From an uncultured Bacilli bacterium (GTDB lineage Bacteria; Bacillota_I; Bacilli_A; RF39; UBA660), in assembly GCA_944331945.1 (NCBI GenBank), contig CALVJC010000039.1:1-24326 (forward strand): a stretch of DNA of 24,326 nt, written 5' to 3'. A model generated the notes under the pieces. It saw nothing but the letters and a program-made list of their open reading frames with translations, did not search any database and was not told where the DNA came from. Positions 8,873-15,564 of the stretch are shown here, one piece after another; within the stretch, counting starts at the first letter, position 1, and every line of letters starts with the position of its first letter. A program made the position numbers and the translations under genes.

Positions 8873-9263
8873 AAGAGGATTTACGATGATAGAGTTATTG
8901 GCTGTTATTATTATTTTAGGTATTTTAGTCACTATGGCAGTTGTATCAGTATCTGGAGTTATGAATTCTTCTTACGATACGACTTATGATACGTTTGAAA
9001 CCAGTATGGAAGAAGCGGCTACTAGTTATTTGCTTGATCATACGGGAGAAATTCCTAATGAAGGGGAAGTGGTGCGTTTATCGGCTGCTATGTTAGTGGA
9101 AGAGGGGTATTTGGATTATATGGAAGATCCTAGAAATGAAGCGGAAAATTGTCAGGATGATAGTTATATTTTAGTGTCAAGAGGAAATGATGTTGGCTAT
9201 AATTTTGATTTGAGTTACAAAGCTTGTTTGATTTGTGGAAATTATAAAAGCGATGGATGTTAG
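8862..9263 (+). CDS. Type IV pilin-like / ComGC-like prepilin
   Basis: MKNKRGFTMIELLAVI is a class III prepilin leader. Cleavage is expected after Gly6, leaving Phe as residue 1 and a Glu at mature position 5, followed by a hydrophobic helix (to about residue 33). Such proteins are processed by prepilin peptidase and assembled into pili or competence pseudopili. The 133-residue length and short globular domain suit a ComGC or minor pilin-like subunit. Four cysteines sit in the C-terminal third (NCQ, KACLICG, DGC), enough for two disulfides. I chose ATG 8862 because GAGGAGGGA is 8 bases upstream and the prepilin motif starts there; the in-frame ATG at 8832 would add residues before the leader. 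No assembly ATPase, platform protein or peptidase is nearby, so this is an orphan subunit overlapping uvrC. Confidence 0.82.
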   Translation: MKNKRGFTMIELLAVIIILGILVTMAVVSVSGVMNSSYDTTYDTFETSMEEAATSYLLDHTGEIPNEGEVVRLSAAMLVEEGYLDYMEDPRNEAENCQDDSYILVSRGNDVGYNFDLSYKACLICGNYKSDGC

Positions 9264-9291
9264 TGAATAAGTAGAAAAGGAAGAGATAGCA

Positions 9292-10206
9292 GTGAATAAA
9301 TTAGATGAATATTTAGAACAAGATATGTGGACTCCTAAATATTTATTTCATGGAAGTCCCTATGAAATTGATATTTTAGAACCAAGAAAATCTGTTGATA
9401 CACAAAATAAAGAAAATGAAGATCAAGCTGTTTTTCTTACAAGTTCATTTATTAATGCTACCGCTTATGCTTTTAGAAATAAATTAAAGGAAATGAATGA
9501 ACATTATGATTTTTCGATGAATCATAATGGTAAGTTGCCAGCTATGATTTTTCAAGTTGATAATTTACCAGATAATTTGTATGGATATATTTATGTTTTT
9601 AAAAAAAACGAAGATATCATAAAAGATGCCCATTCAGGAACGACTCAATATCGATGTTATCATGAATTACGTCCAATCGATATTGTAAAAGTTTATTTTA
9701 AAGAATTCGCAGATAAGTTTGCTAGATCATTATTAGAATCAGAAAGAATCTATTATATTCAAATGTCTGAATGTTTAGCAGACGATTATTTGAGAATGTA
9801 TAACAATCCTGAAATTCAAAAATTATTATATGGCAAAGAGAAAAAATTTGAAAAAGAACAAATATTGAAATGGATTAAAATAACTTTGGAACAAAAGAAA
9901 CCTATTTTTTCTATGATTGAAAAGGGAACAAATGATTTTTTGGGTACCATTGAGATCATAAGTAAAGAAAATGGAATGGGGGAACTTGCCATTTCCCTTA
10001 TGCCTGATAAACAAGGAAATGGGTATGGACAGGAAGCAATAAATACTGTTTTAAAATATGGTTATGAAAAACTTAAATTGAATGGATTTGAATTAAATAT
10101 CTATAAATCAAATCAAAAGGCTATCAATTGTTATAGTAGGGGTGGTTTTATAACAATTGGTGATGGATATACAGAAGAAGATGTACATATGAAACATAAA
10201 AGATAA
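9292..10206 (+). CDS. Fusion of an HGS-motif (possibly ADP-ribosyltransferase-like) domain and a GNAT acetyltransferase
   Basis: Two domains are apparent in 304 residues. The N-terminal part (about 1-145) has KYLFHGSPYEIDILEPR, then AVFLTSSFINATAYAFRN, then YHELRPIDIVKVYF. The order His-Gly-Ser (His20), a F-x-T-S-S strand and a later Glu125 recalls the H-Y/S-E layout of ADP-ribosyltransferase-like folds such as DUF3990; this is inference. The C-terminal part (about 153-304) is a RimJ/RimL-type GNAT: LGTIEII strand, then acetyl-CoA-binding LMPDKQGNGYGQEAINTV, then AINCYSRGGF. GNATs move acetyl groups to amines of proteins, drugs or metabolites. The start is GTG 9292, with AAGGAAG 8 bases upstream. 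It follows the pilin gene by 28 bp, probably in the uvrC transcript. Codon use looks richer in A/T-ending codons and poorer in GCG/CGG than uvrC and mutL, consistent with acquisition. Substrate unknown. Confidence 0.72.
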   Translation: MNKLDEYLEQDMWTPKYLFHGSPYEIDILEPRKSVDTQNKENEDQAVFLTSSFINATAYAFRNKLKEMNEHYDFSMNHNGKLPAMIFQVDNLPDNLYGYIYVFKKNEDIIKDAHSGTTQYRCYHELRPIDIVKVYFKEFADKFARSLLESERIYYIQMSECLADDYLRMYNNPEIQKLLYGKEKKFEKEQILKWIKITLEQKKPIFSMIEKGTNDFLGTIEIISKENGMGELAISLMPDKQGNGYGQEAINTVLKYGYEKLKLNGFELNIYKSNQKAINCYSRGGFITIGDGYTEEDVHMKHKR

Positions 10207-10226
10207 TGTTAGGGGAGTAATAATTT

Positions 10227-10255
10227 AAAGAGTAGATTTATCTGCTTTTTCTTTT
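10227..10255 (+). terminator. Probable intrinsic terminator before mutL
   Basis: AAAGAGTAG (10227-10235) can pair with CTGCTTTTT (10242-10250), with two G-U pairs and a 6-base loop, followed by CTTTTG. It is weaker than the other terminators here. Confidence 0.5.
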
Positions 10256-10267
10256 GTATAAAAGTTA

Positions 10268-10276
10268 TGGTATAAT
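10268..10276 (+). promoter_or_regulatory. mutL promoter, extended -10
   Basis: TGG precedes consensus TATAAT (10271-10276). The hexamer 17 bp upstream (TTTCTT, 10248-10253) is a poor -35 and overlaps the terminator tail. The start ATG is 31 bp downstream. Confidence 0.5.
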
Positions 10277-10307
10277 GAAATAGATTTGATATAAGGAAGT
10301 GATGAAT

Positions 10308-12065
10308 ATGAGTTCTATTCAAGTGATGGATGAAGTATTGGCGAATAAGATTGCTGCTGGAGAAGTAGTGGAACGTTGTTTTAATGTGGTGAAAGAATTA
10401 GTCGAAAATAGCATTGATGCAGATAGTCATACCATAAAGGTAAGTCTTGTAGATTCGGGAGTCAAAGAAGTTGTTGTCGAAGATGATGGGATTGGAATGA
10501 GTCGGGAAGATGCTACGCTTGCTTTTTCTCGGCATGCGACTAGTAAATTAAAAAACTTAAATGATCTTTTTCACATTGCTTCTTTGGGGTTCCGCGGAGA
10601 GGCTCTTCCTTCGATTGCTTCTGTTTCTATTGTTACCTTAAAGACCAGTCGAGATGGGGTAGGAACAGAGGTTCATATCAATGGAGGGCATATTGAATCT
10701 GTTACTTCTTGTGATTTGCAGCAAGGGACAACGATTAAAGTACAAGATTTGTTTTATAATACACCGGTACGATTAAAATATTTAAAAAATCTTTATACAG
10801 AGCTTGCTTTAATTATTGAATATATGAATAAGATGGCTTTGTCTTATCCTTATGTAAAATTTGTTTTAACCAATAATGGAAAAGAACTTTTGAATACGGC
10901 AGGGGATGGCAATTTATTAAAAGTTATTTATGCTGTTTATGGAATTGATGTAGCGAAAAAGATGATAGAAGTAAATGGGGAAAATGATGATTATGTGATT
11001 TCTGGTTATATCAGTTATCCTGAAATAGCCAAGACAAGTCGAAATGTGATGACTACTCTTGTCAATGGGAGAGTGATTCGTAATCAAGAGTTGAACCGGA
11101 CGATTTTGGATAGTTATCATACTTATATTCCAAAAGAGAAATATCCGATTGTGGTTTTAAATATTGATGTGGATCCCATTCTAATTGATATTAACATTCA
11201 TCCTCAAAAAATGGATATTAAATTTTCTAAGATGGATGAGTTAAAAGAACTTGTTACGAAAATGATAGAGGAGCAATTGAAGAAATTATTGTTGATTCCT
11301 CATGCTAATGTTCGGGATTTGGAAACCATATATGAAGTGGAAGATTCCATGCCTTTGGAACAGCCAAAAAGTATTTTTGAAGAAGAAGCTCCAAAAAGAG
11401 AACGAAAAGTAGAAGAAGTTACTTTTGATTTTGAACAAGAAAAAGAAGAAGTACCGGTAGAAGAAGCGGAAGAAGAATACCGAATCAAAGAAATGTTTCC
11501 GGTGGGGATTGTTCATAAAACCTATATTATTGCAGAAAATAGTGATGGTATGTATATCATTGATCAACATGCGGCAGCGGAACGGATTAACTATGAAAAA
11601 TGTTTGAAAGAGTTAACGAAAGAAAGAATTGAGACGGTTCCATTGCTTGTTCCTTTAAAACTAGAATATCCGAAAGATGAATTTTTGAAAATTAAAGAGC
11701 ATTATGATGTTCTAGAGAAAATTGGCATTTTTTTAGAAGAATTTGGGGATCATACTTTTGTAGTTCGAAGACATCCCATTTGGTTTTATGAGGGAAGAGA
11801 AAAAGAATGTTTAGAGAAAATACTAGGGATTGTTTTGGAAAAAGGAGAGTTTGATCAAGAACGTTTTGTCTATAAGACGGCGGCTACCATGGCTTGTCGG
11901 ATGAGTATTAAAGCCAATGATTATATTAGTAGTGAAGAAATGAAATTTTTATTAGATACGTTAAGAAAGTGTGAAAATCCTTTTACTTGTCCCCATGGAA
12001 GGCCAACGATTATTACTTATAGTAATTATGATTTGGAACGGTTGTTTAAGCGAGCAATGAATTAA
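10308..12065 (+). CDS. mutL: DNA mismatch repair endonuclease MutL
   Basis: MutL couples MutS mismatch recognition to strand nicking. The GHKL ATPase N-terminus has NKIAAGEVVER, VVKELVENSIDA, DDGIGM and GFRGEALPSIASVS. The C-terminal domain has the metal-binding endonuclease motif DQHA-x2-E-x4-E as DQHAAAERINYE starting at residue 419, plus ACRMSIKAND and CPHGRPT. So this is a nicking MutL of the Bacillus type, expected to work without MutH. The linker (about 335-395) is acidic and low complexity, as usual. I chose ATG 10308: the ribosome site AAGGAAG ends 8 bases upstream and the protein then begins MSSIQVMDEVLANKIAAGE. Earlier in-frame codons (10299, 10302) crowd that site. mutS, usually upstream, is absent here. 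Confidence 0.97.
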   Translation: MSSIQVMDEVLANKIAAGEVVERCFNVVKELVENSIDADSHTIKVSLVDSGVKEVVVEDDGIGMSREDATLAFSRHATSKLKNLNDLFHIASLGFRGEALPSIASVSIVTLKTSRDGVGTEVHINGGHIESVTSCDLQQGTTIKVQDLFYNTPVRLKYLKNLYTELALIIEYMNKMALSYPYVKFVLTNNGKELLNTAGDGNLLKVIYAVYGIDVAKKMIEVNGENDDYVISGYISYPEIAKTSRNVMTTLVNGRVIRNQELNRTILDSYHTYIPKEKYPIVVLNIDVDPILIDINIHPQKMDIKFSKMDELKELVTKMIEEQLKKLLLIPHANVRDLETIYEVEDSMPLEQPKSIFEEEAPKRERKVEEVTFDFEQEKEEVPVEEAEEEYRIKEMFPVGIVHKTYIIAENSDGMYIIDQHAAAERINYEKCLKELTKERIETVPLLVPLKLEYPKDEFLKIKEHYDVLEKIGIFLEEFGDHTFVVRRHPIWFYEGREKECLEKILGIVLEKGEFDQERFVYKTAATMACRMSIKANDYISSEEMKFLLDTLRKCENPFTCPHGRPTIITYSNYDLERLFKRAMN

Positions 12066-12100
12066 TAAGTAAGAAAGTAAGTAAGATAATAAGCAAGATG

Positions 12101-12129
12101 TTGAATCGTTTTTTGGAATTTGATATAAT
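12101..12129 (+). promoter_or_regulatory. Promoter of the fic gene
   Basis: TTGAAT (12101-12106), 17 bp, then consensus TATAAT (12124-12129) preceded by TGA. This is the strongest-looking promoter in the window. It lies just after a run of TAAG-like repeats following mutL, and 26 bp before the fic ATG. It probably also drives the 13202 gene and miaA. Confidence 0.68.
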
Positions 12130-12155
12130 AATGATAACGAAAAGAGGTGTCTTTT

Positions 12156-13148
12156 ATGAAGCAGTATCATCCTCCTTTTTCTATTACGAATCAAATGTTA
12201 GATTTGGTTTCTAGTATTATGGAGAAGGTTGGAAACTTGGATCATTATGATAATTTAAATAAAATGCCCATTCTAAGGAAAAATAACCGAATTTGTTCGA
12301 TTCACTCTTCTCTTGCTATTGAAGCAAATTCTTTATCATTAAATCAGGTAAAAGATGTTATAGATGGTAAATTTGTGATTGGGGAGCAAAAGGAGATACA
12401 GGAAGTGAAAAATGCTTATAAAGCGTACAACACGATGGAAGATCTTGATCCTTATTCCATGGAAGATTTAAAAAAGATTCATGGGGTGCTCACTTATTTG
12501 ACTGTAGATGAATCAGGGGTTTTTCGCAAGGGAAACGAAGGAGTGTTTGATGGAGATAAATGTATTTTTATGGCACCAAAGCCAGAAATGGTAGAGCCCC
12601 TAATGAGTCAGCTATTTGTTTGGATGGAAAACAATAAAGAACAGTTACACCCATTAATTTTATCTTCTCTTTTTCATTATGAACTAGTATTTATTCATCC
12701 TTTTTGTGATGGAAATGGTAGAACTGCTCGTCTTTGGCAAAATGTAATTTTATCTAATTGGAAAGGAATTTTTTCCTATGTTCCAATCGAATCACAGCTT
12801 AGAAAGTATCAAGAAGATTATTATCGAGCGATTGACAGATGTAATAAAGCTGGAAATTCAAATGAATTTATTGAGTTTATGTTAAAGATGATTGATGAAG
12901 TATTAGCACAATTCGTAAAAAGTACTAATCAAGAAATGTATTCTTATAATAAATATGTGAAAAGATTATTAGAAATCATGGATTATAATATTCCTATGAG
13001 TGCGAATGAAATTATGGGAAAATTGGGGATAAAATCGAAAGAGACCTTAAGAAATACTTATTTAGATCCAGCCATAAAAAGTGGCTTGATTAAAAGGACC
13101 ATTCCAGATAAAGCAACAAGTAAGAATCAAATGTATTATAAAGTATAA
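12156..13148 (+). CDS. Fic-domain protein (AMPylase-like) with N-terminal inhibitory motif and C-terminal winged helix
   Basis: Fic enzymes usually transfer AMP from ATP to Ser/Thr/Tyr hydroxyls of target proteins. The full catalytic motif HPFCDGNGRTAR is present (residues 181-192; catalytic His181). Near the N-terminus, SSLAIEANSLS holds the autoinhibitory glutamate (Glu56) in an SxxxE-type helix, so this looks like a self-inhibited (class II) Fic. The helix has Ala where the consensus has Gly/Asn. The C-terminal 75 residues look like a winged helix (MSANEIMGKLGIKSKETLRN), found in several Fic proteins and possibly DNA-binding. ATG 12156 is preferred over GTG 12147, because the GTG lies inside the AGAGGTG ribosome site. 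Its own promoter precedes it. It separates mutL from miaA, which are neighbours in many bacteria, so it may be an insertion. Target unknown. Confidence 0.9.
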   Translation: MKQYHPPFSITNQMLDLVSSIMEKVGNLDHYDNLNKMPILRKNNRICSIHSSLAIEANSLSLNQVKDVIDGKFVIGEQKEIQEVKNAYKAYNTMEDLDPYSMEDLKKIHGVLTYLTVDESGVFRKGNEGVFDGDKCIFMAPKPEMVEPLMSQLFVWMENNKEQLHPLILSSLFHYELVFIHPFCDGNGRTARLWQNVILSNWKGIFSYVPIESQLRKYQEDYYRAIDRCNKAGNSNEFIEFMLKMIDEVLAQFVKSTNQEMYSYNKYVKRLLEIMDYNIPMSANEIMGKLGIKSKETLRNTYLDPAIKSGLIKRTIPDKATSKNQMYYKV

Positions 13149-13171
13149 TTTTTAAATAAAAGAAAGGAATC

Positions 13172-13189
13172 GATAGACAATTGTTTATC
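13172..13189. repeat. Imperfect palindrome upstream of the 13202 gene
   Basis: The 18 bases GATAGACAATTGTTTATC are palindromic around CAATTG except for one G/T pair. It lies 12 bp before the start codon and next to the ribosome site AGGTAAGG. It could be an operator or a chance AT-rich palindrome. Confidence 0.3.
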
Positions 13190-13201
13190 TAGGTAAGGTT
13201 T

Positions 13202-13744
13202 ATGAAAAGTCCTTTAGAAATACGTTTTTTCAAAGAGACCGGTTGTAATGTGGAAGTCCTTTTTCAGGCCGGAAGAATTCATCTTTATCAAAATTTTTTA
13301 CAGCAGGTCGAAAAATCCAATAAATTATTTGCGAAAGTTGCTCGTCCTTTTTTTCCAGAAGGAAAAGAAATTATTGAACTTTCGAACAGTCGAGATTATT
13401 CTGTCTCTTCTTTTTTGGATCAGCGAGTGATTTCAGTGATCGGAAGAGATTGTGAAAGTTTTACGTTACAAGAAATCCCTTTGGCAGAAGAGAAAAACTT
13501 ATCGGGACATTTTCTTAGTAATGGTTGTTATGAAGAGACAGGGGAAATGCTTGCTCAGTTTCTAAGACAGGGTAGTTTTACAGTAGGAGTGTGTGCGAAT
13601 AAAAGAAGCTCTTATTTTAAACATTTAAAGAAGCAGTATCAGATGCTCTATTATCAATTATTAAAGAGGAGAAAAGATGTAGCGGAAGAGATGAAAGCCG
13701 ATGGGGATTATCGGGTTTATATGATTCGAGGTGGAGGTAGATGA
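13202..13744 (+). CDS. Uncharacterised protein translationally coupled to miaA
   Basis: I do not recognise this 180-residue protein. It is soluble (no membrane segment or signal) and mixed alpha/beta. There is a Lys/Tyr/Gln-rich helical stretch near residues 138-160 (KHLKKQYQMLYYQLLKRRKD) and a basic Gly-rich end (IRGGGR). Its stop overlaps the miaA start as ATGA, so ribosomes probably pass from one to the other, and GGTGGAGG inside its last codons is the miaA ribosome site. Its own start ATG has AGGTAAGG upstream. It trails fic by 53 bp with no terminator visible, so it is likely in the fic transcript. The coupling suggests a role near tRNA modification or simply compact packing; nothing in the sequence decides. 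Confidence 0.75.
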   Translation: MKSPLEIRFFKETGCNVEVLFQAGRIHLYQNFLQQVEKSNKLFAKVARPFFPEGKEIIELSNSRDYSVSSFLDQRVISVIGRDCESFTLQEIPLAEEKNLSGHFLSNGCYEETGEMLAQFLRQGSFTVGVCANKRSSYFKHLKKQYQMLYYQLLKRRKDVAEEMKADGDYRVYMIRGGGR

Positions 13745-14616
13745 TTTTAGCTTTAGTAGGGCCAACAGGAGTAGGAAAGACAGCGCTTAGTATTGCCTTA
13801 GCGAAACATTATGAGGCGGTTATTATCAACTTTGATTCGATGCAGGTTTATGAACAACTTGATATTGGGACAGCAAAAGTAACAGCGAAAGAAATGGAGG
13901 GAGTGCCTCATTATCTTTTGTCCTTTGTTCCTTTGACAAAGACTTATACTGTTTATGATTATCAAAAAGAGGCTAGAGAACTATTGGATCGTTTTTTATC
14001 TCAAGGAAGAAATGTGATTTTTGTCGGGGGAACAGGCCTTTATTTAAAAGCTGTCTTTTATGATTATCAATTTGAGAAAGAAAAAACGGTATTTGATTTT
14101 TCTGATTTGTCTAATGAAGAACTTTTAGAACAAATAAAAAAAGAAGGAGTGAGTGATCCTCCTCATGTCAATAATCGAAGACGACTAGAACGACTTTATA
14201 GTAAAATTAAAAATAAAGAGTCTTTAGAGAAAAAGGGAGATCAGTTACTTTATCCCGTTACTTTTGTAGGTTTAGAAGCTTCAAGAGAAATTTTATATGA
14301 GAGAATTAATCAACGAGTGGATGAAATGTTTCAGGATGGACTTTTGGAAGAAGTAGAGAAAGTAAAAGACTATTTTCCGGTATCCAAAGCCTTACAAACA
14401 GGAATTGGTTATAAAGAGTTTCTTCCTTATTTCCAAGGAGAATGTACTCTTGATGAAGTGAAAGAAGAAATTAAGAAAAATTCAAGGCATTATGCTAAAC
14501 GACAATTTACTTTCTTTCGAAATCAATTTCCTGTTATGTGGTTTGAAACAAATTACGAATCTTTTGATCAAACCATTCATGAAGTATTAGTAGCCATAGA
14601 AAAAGGTACCTCTTAA
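13741..14616 (+). CDS. miaA: tRNA dimethylallyltransferase
   Basis: MiaA adds a dimethylallyl group from DMAPP to N6 of A37 in tRNAs that read codons beginning with U, the first step toward ms2i6A. The P-loop GPTGVGKT is at residues 7-14, the catalytic-region aspartate lies in FDSMQVY (Asp32), followed by DIGTAK, and the conserved GGTGLYLKA lies near 97-105. NNRRRLERL and GLEASREILYERINQRVDEM match the family, as does LQTGIGYKEFLPYFQG. Length 291 residues is slightly short but normal for Firmicutes. It overlaps the preceding gene by 4 bp and converges on sspI, the two genes sharing a terminator. Confidence 0.96.
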   Translation: MILALVGPTGVGKTALSIALAKHYEAVIINFDSMQVYEQLDIGTAKVTAKEMEGVPHYLLSFVPLTKTYTVYDYQKEARELLDRFLSQGRNVIFVGGTGLYLKAVFYDYQFEKEKTVFDFSDLSNEELLEQIKKEGVSDPPHVNNRRRLERLYSKIKNKESLEKKGDQLLYPVTFVGLEASREILYERINQRVDEMFQDGLLEEVEKVKDYFPVSKALQTGIGYKEFLPYFQGECTLDEVKEEIKKNSRHYAKRQFTFFRNQFPVMWFETNYESFDQTIHEVLVAIEKGTS

Positions 14617-14628
14617 GCGGTACCTTTT
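14601..14628. terminator. Bidirectional terminator shared by miaA and sspI
   Basis: AAAAGGTACC (14601-14610) and GGTACCTTTT (14619-14628) form a perfect 10-bp stem around an 8-base loop. T tracts follow the stem on both strands. The stop codons of miaA (14614-14616) and of the opposing gene (14613-14615 on the minus strand) both lie in the loop and share two bases. Confidence 0.85.
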
Positions 14629-14834
14629 GTACTTTCAGCAATTTTCTTTTTAATCACTTCTAACATGTTATCTTTGAGACTTCGATCAGCGCCTTGCCAG
14701 ATCAATTCAAAGAAAACCCCCATGCCAGGAAGGGTAACTTCATCTTGTTCTTTAATTGACTCATCAATGGCTCTTTCTAATTCTGCATAATCGTCACCTT
14801 TAAAATTATTAATAATATGATCTCGAATATTCAT
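14613..14834 (-). CDS. sspI: Small acid-soluble spore protein SspI-like
   Basis: The 73-residue protein matches the remembered pattern of Bacillus SspI along its length. It has an N-terminal MNIRDHIINNFKG (compare LRHAVIANVTG), a middle ELERAIDESIKEQDEVTLPG, and the signature LPGMGVFFELIWQ (Bacillus LPGLGVLFEVIWQ), then a charged helix. SspI is a minor SASP made in the forespore. I chose the second ATG (14834) because AGGAG lies 9 bases upstream of it; the ATG at 14843 directly abuts that site. The mRNA leader holds a small hairpin reaching into the ribosome site. I could not identify a convincing sigma-G promoter; a TATAATA sequence lies upstream near 14878. The gene converges on miaA. Its presence suggests the organism forms, or descends from those that form, spores. 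Confidence 0.82.
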   Translation of the reverse strand: MNIRDHIINNFKGDDYAELERAIDESIKEQDEVTLPGMGVFFELIWQGADRSLKDNMLEVIKKKIAESTKGTA

Positions 14835-14846
14835 CTTTTTCATCTC

Positions 14847-14865
14847 CTGGTACTATTTTTACCAG
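14847..14865 (-). promoter_or_regulatory. Leader hairpin overlapping the sspI ribosome site
   Basis: Read on the minus strand, CTGGTA and TACCAG form a 6-bp stem with a 7-base loop. The last AG of the 3' arm are the first bases of the AGGAG ribosome site, so the hairpin could limit translation. Confidence 0.4.
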
Positions 14866-14903
14866 AAAAAGGAATATTATACAGTAAAGAAAGAAAAAAA
14901 CTC

Positions 14904-14932
14904 TTTTTCTTTTTTAAAAGATCCGTTATACT
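14904..14932 (+). promoter_or_regulatory. Tentative lemA promoter
   Basis: TATACT at 14927-14932 lies 25 bp before the lemA ATG. The hexamer 17 bp upstream (TTTTTC) is a poor -35 and there is no TGn. The region upstream (14881-14920) is only purine and pyrimidine runs. Confidence 0.3.
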
Positions 14933-14957
14933 TAAAATGTAAGGAGGAGGATAAAAT

Positions 14958-15515
14958 ATGCCAATTTGGTTAATTGTTGTTCTTGTCATCGTTGTCATTT
15001 TAGTTATTTGGTTCATTGCCTCTTATAACTCATTAATTGATTTAAGAAATAGAGTAAAAGATCAATGGGCTCAAATTGATGTACAACTAAAAAGAAGAGC
15101 AGATTTAATTCCTAATTTAGTAGAAACGGTAAAAGGATATGCAAAACATGAAGAGGGAACTTTAAAAGATGTGATTGCTGCTCGTAATGCGGTTAATAAT
15201 GCTGCTACGAAAGAAGAAGAAATGAAAGCGAATGGCGAACTATCACAAGTATTGAGTCGGCTTTTTGCATTAGCGGAAGCATATCCAGATTTAAAAGCGA
15301 ATCAGAACTTTATGAGTCTTCAAAATGATTTAAGAGATACGGAAGACAAGATTAGTATGATGCGTCAATTCTATAATGATACGGTACTTACTTATAATAA
15401 TAAAGTACAGACAATACCTAGCAATATTGTAGCGAAACTTTGTCATTTTAAGGAAGAAGAATACTTTAAAGTAGAAGAACAAGATAAAGAAGTACCAAAA
15501 GTATCTTTTGAGTAA
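14958..15515 (+). CDS. lemA: LemA family membrane protein
   Basis: The 185-residue protein begins with one membrane helix (WLIVVLVIVVILVIWFIASY, residues 4-23). The LemA core follows: SLIDLRNRVKDQWAQIDVQL, then KRRADLIPNLVETVKGYAKHE, and a helical bundle with AEAYPDLKANQNFMSLQNDL and MRQFYNDTVLTYNNKVQTIP. Together these are diagnostic of LemA. The orientation expected is a short outside N-terminus and a cytoplasmic or extracytoplasmic helical domain, depending on species; its biochemical role is not established. GGAGGAGG lies 7 bases upstream. The next gene is a DUF2207 protein, the partner commonly found with LemA, but a terminator separates them. Confidence 0.93.
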   Translation: MPIWLIVVLVIVVILVIWFIASYNSLIDLRNRVKDQWAQIDVQLKRRADLIPNLVETVKGYAKHEEGTLKDVIAARNAVNNAATKEEEMKANGELSQVLSRLFALAEAYPDLKANQNFMSLQNDLRDTEDKISMMRQFYNDTVLTYNNKVQTIPSNIVAKLCHFKEEEYFKVEEQDKEVPKVSFE

Positions 15516-15540
15516 GACTTGTTAGAAGCAAGTCTTTTTT
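15514..15540 (+). terminator. Terminator between lemA and the DUF2207 gene
   Basis: AAGACTTG (15514-15521) and CAAGTCTT (15529-15536) make a perfect 8-bp stem with a 7-base loop, ending in six T. The stem uses the last two bases of the lemA stop codon. The next gene starts only 24 bases after the T tract. Confidence 0.8.
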
Positions 15541-15564
15541 AGAAAAATGTTAGGAGAGAAGAAA

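Noticed and set aside
11286..11570. Phe-rich minus-strand open frames within mutL
   Set aside because: They are the complement of the acidic, GAA-rich MutL linker.
12062..12098. TAAG-rich short repeats after mutL
   Set aside because: Irregular low-complexity sequence in a short AT-rich spacer; no clear unit count or hairpin.
13248..13430. Short open frame inside the 13202 gene
   Set aside because: Shadow in another frame with no ribosome site, while the 13202 frame is coupled to miaA.
14881..14920. Purine run facing a pyrimidine run as a terminator upstream of lemA
   Set aside because: Pairing would be nearly all A-T with poor register; no gene on the plus strand ends here.
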